Shown one piece after another: positions 59,096-64,000 of a DNA stretch of 64,000 bases. Made by a program: the position numbers and the translations under genes. The notes under the pieces are model-generated. The model was not told where the DNA came from and ran no database searches. It saw only the letters and a list, made by a program, of their open reading frames with translations. Every line of letters begins with the position of its first letter. Positions within the stretch are counted from its first letter, which is position 1. This DNA is from DATLGB01 sp963726825. Lineage in GTDB: Bacteria; Actinomycetota; Thermoleophilia; Solirubrobacterales; Solirubrobacteraceae. The stretch covers positions 744,001 to 808,000 of the forward strand of contig CAVSDT010000002.1 of the NCBI GenBank assembly GCA_963726825.1, written 5' to 3'.

Positions 59096-60466
59096 ATGAC
59101 GGGGGAGAGCCGGGCCTACGTCCCGAGCCTGCTGGCCATCGGGCTCGTCGTGTCGGTCATCTCGTCGCTCGGCGCGCCGCTCATCCCGTCGCTGGCGCGC
59201 GAGCTGCACGTGAGCCTCGCCGCCGCCCAGTGGTCGCTGACGGTGACGTTGCTCGTCGGCGCCGTGGCCTCGCCGTTCGTCGGCCGCCTCGGCGACGGCC
59301 CCCGCCGCCGCACCGTGCTCCTCTCGTGCCTGGCGATCGTCACGCTCGGCGGCGTGGTCGCCGCCCTGGCGGGCTCCCTCGCCGCGCTGATCGCCGGCCG
59401 GGCGATGCAGGGTCTCGGGCTGGCCCTGATGCCGCTCACGATGGCCTCCGCCCGCGACCACCTCGCGCCCGGCCGGGCGGGACCGGCGATCGCGACCCTC
59501 TCGGTCATCGGCGCCGCCGGGGTCGGACTCGGCTACCCCATCACGGGCTTCATCGCGCTCTACGCCGATGCGTCGGCGGCGTTCTGGTTCGGCGCGGTCG
59601 CCGCCGCGATCGCGTTCGTGCTCGCGGCCCTGTTCGTCCCCGCGCCGCGGTCGCCCGACCCTCCCGCCGCCCTGGACGTGCGCGGCGCCGTGCTGATCGG
59701 CGCGGGCCTGGTCGCCCTCCTGCTCGCCGTCGACCGCGGGCCGGACTGGGGCTGGGTGGGCGGGCGCACGCTCGGCCTGCTCTCCGTCGCCGTCGTGCTG
59801 ATCGCCCTGTGGACCGCCAACGAGCTCCGCGTCGAGGCCCCGCTGGTGCAGCTGCGGCTGGTGCGCCGCCGGGCGGTGCTGACCGCCAACGTCACCGGTC
59901 TCGTGCTGGGGGTGGCGATGTACCTCGGGATCTCCCTCGTCACCCAGGTCGTCCAGCGCCCGGGCGGCATGGACGAGACCGTCTTCGTCGCGGGCCTGAC
60001 GCTCGTGCCGCTGTCGGCCGCCTCCGCGCTGTCGAGCCGGATGCTCCCGCGCGTGCAGCGGCTCACCGGCACCCGCGCCACGATCCCGGCCGGCGCCGCC
60101 GTGATCGCCGCGGGCATGACGTTCTTCTCCGTCACCGGCGACGCCCTGTGGCAGGCGATCGTGACGATGGGGCTCGTCGGCCTCGGCCTCGGCTTCACGT
60201 TCGCGGCGATGCCCGGGCTGATCGTCGGCGCCGTCCCGGCGGGGGAGACGAGCAGCGCGATGAGCTTCTACCAGGTGACCCGCTACGTCGGCTTCTCCGT
60301 CGGCAGCGGCCTTGCCGTCACCCTCCTGCGGGCGTTCGGCGACGCGGGCGCGTCCGTCGCGGACGCCTACAGCGCGACGTTCGCGGCCGGCGCGGCCCTG
60401 TGCCTCGTCGCCGCCGTCGCGGCCTGGCTGCTGCCCGGCCGCGTCACCGTAAGCTCCCCGCCGTGA
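59096..60466 (+). CDS. MFS transporter (DHA2-like drug:H+ antiporter)
   Basis: A 456-residue protein with about 14 hydrophobic segments. MFS motif A is VGRLGDGPRRRTVLLSC between helices 2 and 3; the AGRAMQGLGLALMPLTMA segment is the motif of helix 4, and GAAGVGLGYPITGFI resembles motif C of drug antiporters. Likely exports small hydrophobic compounds with proton uptake. The SET-domain gene overlaps its end by GTGA. Confidence 0.87.
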   Translation: MTGESRAYVPSLLAIGLVVSVISSLGAPLIPSLARELHVSLAAAQWSLTVTLLVGAVASPFVGRLGDGPRRRTVLLSCLAIVTLGGVVAALAGSLAALIAGRAMQGLGLALMPLTMASARDHLAPGRAGPAIATLSVIGAAGVGLGYPITGFIALYADASAAFWFGAVAAAIAFVLAALFVPAPRSPDPPAALDVRGAVLIGAGLVALLLAVDRGPDWGWVGGRTLGLLSVAVVLIALWTANELRVEAPLVQLRLVRRRAVLTANVTGLVLGVAMYLGISLVTQVVQRPGGMDETVFVAGLTLVPLSAASALSSRMLPRVQRLTGTRATIPAGAAVIAAGMTFFSVTGDALWQAIVTMGLVGLGLGFTFAAMPGLIVGAVPAGETSSAMSFYQVTRYVGFSVGSGLAVTLLRAFGDAGASVADAYSATFAAGAALCLVAAVAAWLLPGRVTVSSPP

Positions 60467-60822
60467 ACTGGCCGGTCAGAGTCGGAGCCGGGCGCTGGGG
60501 CCGCGGCGTCTTCGCGACCGCCGACGTGCGCAAGGGGGAGATCGTCGAGGTCTGCCCGACGCTCGACGTCGAGTCCAAGGACGTCTCGGGTCGCATGGAC
60601 GACTACGTGTTCTCCTCCAACGCGGGGGAGGGGATCTCACGCCTGATCCTCGGCTACGGGATGCTCTACAACCACGCCGACGAGCCCGACATCGAGCACG
60701 TCGAGCATGGCGAGGACGAGGTGGCGATGATCGCCCTCCGCGACATCCGCGAGGGCCAGGAGATCATGCTCTCCTACGGGCGCGAGTGGTGGGACTCGCG
60801 CGAGCAGCGCCCCGACGCCTGA
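60463..60822 (+). CDS. Small SET-domain protein
   Basis: A 119-residue protein that is almost entirely a SET domain: GAGRWGRGVFATADVRKGEIVEVCP, GMLYNHADEPDIEHV (the NH-type SAM-binding motif), and DIREGQEIMLSYGREWW. SET enzymes methylate lysines, in bacteria sometimes ribosomal or DNA-associated proteins. Target unknown. GTG start inside the MFS stop. Confidence 0.87.
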   Translation: MNWPVRVGAGRWGRGVFATADVRKGEIVEVCPTLDVESKDVSGRMDDYVFSSNAGEGISRLILGYGMLYNHADEPDIEHVEHGEDEVAMIALRDIREGQEIMLSYGREWWDSREQRPDA

Positions 60823-60825
60823 CGC

Positions 60826-61521
60826 TCAGCCCTCGTAGAGCGCGCGCACGCGGTCGAAGATCGCCCGCGCCGCCTCCTGCTGCTGCTCGCGCGTCGGGCG
60901 ATCCACCTGTGCGAGCACGACGGGGTCGCCGTAGGAGACCCGGATGCGCGGGAAGCGCCCACGCCGCCAGCCGCGCACGTCCTTCGAGCCGTGGATGGCC
61001 ACCGGGACGACCGGGACGCCGGACTCCAGGGCGAGCCGGCCGATGCCCGGCCGCGGCTCGCCGAGGCCGCCCGTGCGCGAGCGCCCGCCCTCCGCGTAGA
61101 CGCCGACGCAGCCGCCGCGGGCGAGGATCGCGTGGGCGGTCGTGAACGCCTCCTCGTCCTGGAAGCCGCGCCGCACGGGGAAGTGGCCGGAGATCCGGAA
61201 CAGCTCGCTGAGCAGGCGGTTGTCGCCGAAGAACTGCGACTTGGACATGAAGCGGATCCGGCGGCGCAGGAACACGCCGCAGAAGAAGTGGTCGAGGTTG
61301 GAGAAGTGATTGGGCGCGATGATCACCGGCCCACTCGCCGGGACCCGGCGGCGGCCACGTGAGCGGGCGCGGTAGAGCCCGAGCACCACCGGCGTGAGCA
61401 GGACACGCACCGCCGTGTACGTCCAGCCCGGCTCGTGCTCGCGGGCCCAGGCGTGAAACGGCGCCATCGCCGCGGCGGGCCGGGGATCGCGGTACTCCTG
61501 CGGCTTGATGTCGGCGGCCAT
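60826..61521 (-). CDS. 1-acyl-sn-glycerol-3-phosphate acyltransferase family (PlsC-like)
   Basis: About 231 residues. The acyltransferase block I NHFSNLDHF holds the H-x4-D catalytic pair; block III is YAEGGRSRTG, block IV VPVVPVAIHGS. It would acylate lysophosphatidate or a related acceptor at the membrane. ATG at 61521 is chosen; an in-frame ATG at 61575 would put the start inside the promoter/operator of the divergent gene. The stop is 3 bases from the stop of the convergent SET gene. Confidence 0.85.
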   Translation of the reverse strand: MAADIKPQEYRDPRPAAAMAPFHAWAREHEPGWTYTAVRVLLTPVVLGLYRARSRGRRRVPASGPVIIAPNHFSNLDHFFCGVFLRRRIRFMSKSQFFGDNRLLSELFRISGHFPVRRGFQDEEAFTTAHAILARGGCVGVYAEGGRSRTGGLGEPRPGIGRLALESGVPVVPVAIHGSKDVRGWRRGRFPRIRVSYGDPVVLAQVDRPTREQQQEAARAIFDRVRALYEG

Positions 61522-61568
61522 CGCGGGCAAGCCTCGCAGGATCCGGCGGAGGCGGCGAACCCGTGCCC

Positions 61569-61598
61569 TTGACATTTATGTCGGACGTCTGAGATAAA
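61569..61598 (+). promoter_or_regulatory. Consensus sigma-A-type promoter of the aminotransferase operon
   Basis: TTGACA (61569-61574) and GATAAA (61593-61598) are separated by 18 bases in the most AT-rich spot of the window. The ATG follows 10 bases after the -10, so the leader is only a few bases or absent. Confidence 0.75.
61575..61598. promoter_or_regulatory. 24-base near-palindromic operator overlapping the promoter
   Basis: TTTATGTC-GGACGTCT-GAGATAAA matches its own reverse complement at 20 of 24 positions, centred on GACGTC (61584-61589). It fills the space from the -35 to the end of the -10, where a bound dimeric regulator would block RNA polymerase. A GntR- or LacI-like repressor responding to the substrate of the operon is plausible (inference). 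Confidence 0.65.
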
Positions 61599-61608
61599 AC
61601 CCGGCGAC

Positions 61609-62862
61609 ATGAGCTCGCCCACCGTCACGCCCCACGGAAGCGCCGACGCGACCTTGCGCGAGCGAGCGTCCCGCGTCGTGCCCGGCGGCATGTACGGGCA
61701 CCTCAACGTCGGTCGCCTCCCGGCGGACTACCCGCAGTTCTGGTCCCGCGGCGAGGGCGCCCGCGTCTGGGACGTCGACGGCCGCGAGTTCGTCGACCTG
61801 ATGTGCTCGTGGGGCCCGATCCTCCTGGGCCATGCGCACCCGGAGGTCGACGCGGCGGTGCAGGACGCGATGCGCGGCGGCGACGTCTTCAACGGCCCCG
61901 TGCCGGTGCTGGTCGATCTCGCGGAGCGCCTCGTCGACACCGTCGCCCACGCCGACTGGGCGACCTTCTCCAAGAACGGCAACGACGCGACGATGCTCGC
62001 GATCGTCACCGCCCGCGCGGCCACCGGCCACAGCAAGGTGCTCGTCGCCCGCGGCTCCTACCACGGCATCGCCGGCTGGTCGCTCGGGCCCGACGCCGTC
62101 GGGATGACGCCGCAGGACCACGCCAACACGATCTTCTACGACTACAACGACCTCGAGTCCGCCGCGGCCGCCGTGACGCTGGCGGGCGGGGACGTCGCCG
62201 CGATCGTCGCCACGCCGATCCGCCACGACATCTTCCGCGACCTCGAGCTGCCCGACCCCGAGTTCGCCCGCGGCCTGCGCGCGCTGTGCGACCGCACCGG
62301 CGCGGCCCTCGTGCTCGACGACGTCCGCTGCGGACTGCGCCTGAGCACCCACGGCAGCTGGGAGGCGCTCGGGGTGCGTCCCGACCTCAGCGCCTGGAGC
62401 AAGTCGCTGGCCAACGGCCACGCGCTCGCGGCGCTGCTCGGCAGCGACGCCATGCGCGACGCCGCCACCCGCGTGACGGCGACCGGCTCGTTCTGGTGCG
62501 CCGGCGCCCCGATGGCCGGCGCCATGGCGACCCTCGACGTGCTCGAGCGCGACGACGGCATCGCCGCCATGCGCGCCGCCGGCCTGCGGCTGCAGGACGG
62601 CCTGCGCGAGCAGGCGCTCGCCCACGGGCTGCAGGTGACGGTGTCGGGCCCGCCGCAGCTGCCGTTCATGACCTTCGCCGACGACCCGGCGTTCGAGAAG
62701 GCCATCGCGTTCTCCGGCGCCGCCGCGCGCAACGGCGTCTACCTCCATCCCGTGCACAACTGGTTCGTCTCCACCGCGCACGACGACGGCGTGATCGACC
62801 AGGCGCTGGTCGGCACCGACGCCGCGTTCGGCGCCGTGGCCGCCGCGTTCGGTCAGGGCTGA
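61609..62862 (+). CDS. Class III PLP-dependent aminotransferase (glutamate-1-semialdehyde aminomutase-like)
   Basis: A 417-residue fold-type-I PLP enzyme. SRVVPGGMYGHLNVGR-type start (here RASRVVPGGMYGH), FSKNGNDATMLAI (substrate loop), LVLDDVRCGLRL with the PLP Asp, and SAWSKSLANGHALAALLG with Schiff-base Lys265. It resembles HemL-type enzymes but sits with a class II aldolase and a sugar kinase, so it is probably a catabolic transaminase of an amino sugar or amino acid rather than haem synthesis (inference). First gene after the strong promoter. Confidence 0.87.
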   Translation: MSSPTVTPHGSADATLRERASRVVPGGMYGHLNVGRLPADYPQFWSRGEGARVWDVDGREFVDLMCSWGPILLGHAHPEVDAAVQDAMRGGDVFNGPVPVLVDLAERLVDTVAHADWATFSKNGNDATMLAIVTARAATGHSKVLVARGSYHGIAGWSLGPDAVGMTPQDHANTIFYDYNDLESAAAAVTLAGGDVAAIVATPIRHDIFRDLELPDPEFARGLRALCDRTGAALVLDDVRCGLRLSTHGSWEALGVRPDLSAWSKSLANGHALAALLGSDAMRDAATRVTATGSFWCAGAPMAGAMATLDVLERDDGIAAMRAAGLRLQDGLREQALAHGLQVTVSGPPQLPFMTFADDPAFEKAIAFSGAAARNGVYLHPVHNWFVSTAHDDGVIDQALVGTDAAFGAVAAAFGQG

Positions 62863-62866
62863 CGGC

Positions 62867-63535
62867 ATGGGCGCCGACCCCTTCACCCGCGCGGAACGCG
62901 AGTCGCTCGTGGCCGCCGCGGCGGCGATCGCGGCAAGCGGCTCCGTCGTCGGCTCGGCCGGCAACCTCTCCCTCCGCCGCGACGACCGCCTGCTGGTGAC
63001 CCCGCGTCGAGCCCGGCTCGGCGCGGTGGACCCCGGCTCCTGCGTCGCCGTGGCCATCGCCGACGGCGCAGTGCTCCACGCCGCCGAGGGGACCGAGCCG
63101 TCCTCGGAGACCCCCCTGCACCGCGCGGTCTACGCGGCGCTGCCGGACGCCGGCGCGATCGTGCACACCCATTCGCACTTCGCCACGGTGCTCTCGACGC
63201 TCGTCGCCGAGATCCCCGCGGTGCACTACGTGACCGCCGGCTTCGGCGGGCCGGTGCGGGTCGCGCCGTACGCGACCTTCGGCTCCCAGGCGCTCGCCGA
63301 CAACGTCGTCGCCGCCCTGGCGGGCCGCAGCGCCGCGTTGATGGCCAACCACGGCGCCGTCGCCACCGGCGCGACGATCGAGCTCGCGCTCGAGCAGGCC
63401 CAGCAGCTCGAGTGGCTGGCGTCCGTCGCCTGGCACGCGCTCGTCTACGGGTCACCGTCGGTGCTCGGCTCCGACGACCTGGACGCGGTCGCCGAGCAGA
63501 GCCGCACCCTGCGCTACGGGCTGGCGGCCGCATGA
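62867..63535 (+). CDS. Class II aldolase/adducin family protein (FucA-like)
   Basis: A 222-residue zinc aldolase: GSAGNLSLR start motif, SSETPLHRAVY with catalytic Glu81, zinc ligands His100 and His102 in IVHTHSHFATVLS, and His162 in MANHGAVATG. FucA-type enzymes split sugar phosphates into dihydroxyacetone phosphate and an aldehyde. It lies 4 bases after the aminotransferase and overlaps the kinase by ATGA, an order fitting kinase-then-aldolase breakdown of a sugar. Confidence 0.9.
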   Translation: MGADPFTRAERESLVAAAAAIAASGSVVGSAGNLSLRRDDRLLVTPRRARLGAVDPGSCVAVAIADGAVLHAAEGTEPSSETPLHRAVYAALPDAGAIVHTHSHFATVLSTLVAEIPAVHYVTAGFGGPVRVAPYATFGSQALADNVVAALAGRSAALMANHGAVATGATIELALEQAQQLEWLASVAWHALVYGSPSVLGSDDLDAVAEQSRTLRYGLAAA

Positions 63536-64000
63536 TCGCGACGCAGGAGCAGCTGGAGGCGTTGCGCGCCGCCCGCACCCGCGTCGCCTGCCTCGGCGTC
63601 TACGTCGTCGACGTCCTCGGCCGGCCGGTGAGCGAGCTGCCCGTCGGCCAGCGTGCGCTGATCCTCGACGAGATCCGCATGACCGCTGCGGGGACCGGCG
63701 GTGGGACCGCCGTCGACCTCGCGCGCCTCGGCGCCGAGGTGCTGGCGGTCGGCGTCATCGGGGACGACCGCATCGGCGACTTCCTCCTGGCCCTGCTCGC
63801 CGCGGAGGGCATCGACACGAGCGTGATGGTCCGCCGCCCGGGGGTGCAGACCTCCGCGACGATGCTGCCGATCCATCCCGACGGCAGCCGCCCGGCCTTC
63901 CACGTCCCGGGCGCGTACGCGACGCTGACGACCGAGGACCTGCTGTGTCCGGCGATCGAGGCGTGCGACGTCCTGCACGTCGGCGGCCTCGGCGCCCTGC
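63532..64000 (+). CDS. PfkB-family carbohydrate kinase, 3' truncated by the window end
   Basis: The first 156 codons of a ribokinase-type enzyme: VACLGVYVVDVLGRPVSELP, the double-Gly hinge GTGGGTAVDLARLGAEVLAVG, and GDDRIGDFLLALLAAEGIDTS, with DVLHVGGLGAL at the window edge. The ATP/anion-hole motif with the catalytic Asp lies beyond. It would phosphorylate a sugar or sugar acid for the aldolase. Confidence 0.85.
   Translation, partial: MIATQEQLEALRAARTRVACLGVYVVDVLGRPVSELPVGQRALILDEIRMTAAGTGGGTAVDLARLGAEVLAVGVIGDDRIGDFLLALLAAEGIDTSVMVRRPGVQTSATMLPIHPDGSRPAFHVPGAYATLTTEDLLCPAIEACDVLHVGGLGAL

Noticed and set aside
1..64000. Search for tRNA/rRNA genes, CRISPR arrays, transposases, integrases and att-type direct repeats
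   Set aside because: None seen: no cloverleaf-like T-loop GGTTCGA context in a gene-free stretch, no regularly spaced repeats, and no mobile-element protein motifs. A tRNAscan or repeat-finder run would be decisive.

Overview
The window is a gene-dense, very GC-rich stretch (coding third positions almost all G or C). It looks like an actinobacterial chromosome, most likely class Thermoleophilia / order Solirubrobacterales. That is an inference from protein style (Arg-rich secreted C-terminal tails, fused alpha/beta-hydrolase/AMP-binding protein, DUF6328 protein, many glycosyltransferases) and from frequent GTG/TTG starts. No rRNA, tRNA, CRISPR array, insertion sequence or prophage is visible, and no gene-free stretch exceeds 300 bases (the longest, 39489-39682, holds two inverted repeats).

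Layout. 1-19 kb is mostly housekeeping and transport: the end of a secreted S15-type hydrolase, a secreted clan GH-A glycosidase, a large hydrolase/AMP-binding fusion divergent from a TetR regulator, two alpha/beta hydrolases, a CPA1 antiporter, a Kup potassium transporter, two methyltransferases, a gamma-glutamyltranspeptidase-like protein, a sodium:solute symporter with a small membrane partner, and galactokinase. 18-41 kb is a large surface-polysaccharide locus: about ten glycosyltransferases (including a GT2-WsaF rhamnosyltransferase-type fusion), an O-antigen-ligase/polymerase-like protein, an ABC exporter (Wzm/Wzt with a C-terminal glycan-binding domain), an acyltransferase-3 protein, two methyltransferases, a hexapeptide acetyltransferase and two closely related phytanoyl-CoA-dioxygenase-like (PhyH) enzymes. 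41-54 kb holds an ActP/DUF485 acetate-type symporter pair, an aldo/keto reductase, a beta-phosphoglucomutase/GH65 phosphorylase pair, thymidine kinase, rhodanese, Ogt, an M3 peptidase, a large secreted protein of unknown role, a TauE/SafE permease and a DUF6328 protein. 54-61 kb has a polysaccharide deacetylase, a coupled acyl-CoA dehydrogenase / NodS-type methyltransferase / GT2 cassette, a GH15 enzyme, a CBS protein, an MFS transporter, a SET-domain protein and a lysophospholipid-type acyltransferase. The last 2.4 kb is an aminotransferase / class II aldolase / PfkB kinase operon running off the end, behind a strong promoter that overlaps a near-perfect palindrome.

Expression style. Genes in operons are usually joined by 4-base ATGA/GTGA overlaps, and about half the convergent pairs share a 4-base stop (CTAG or TTAG). 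Many first genes show a -10-like hexamer (TAnnnT) exactly 6-7 bases before the start codon and no Shine-Dalgarno, the signature of leaderless transcripts; this was used to choose several starts. Two genes (near 7530 and 35163) appear interrupted by single-base frameshifts in short homopolymers, so either the assembly has small errors or the genes are recently broken.
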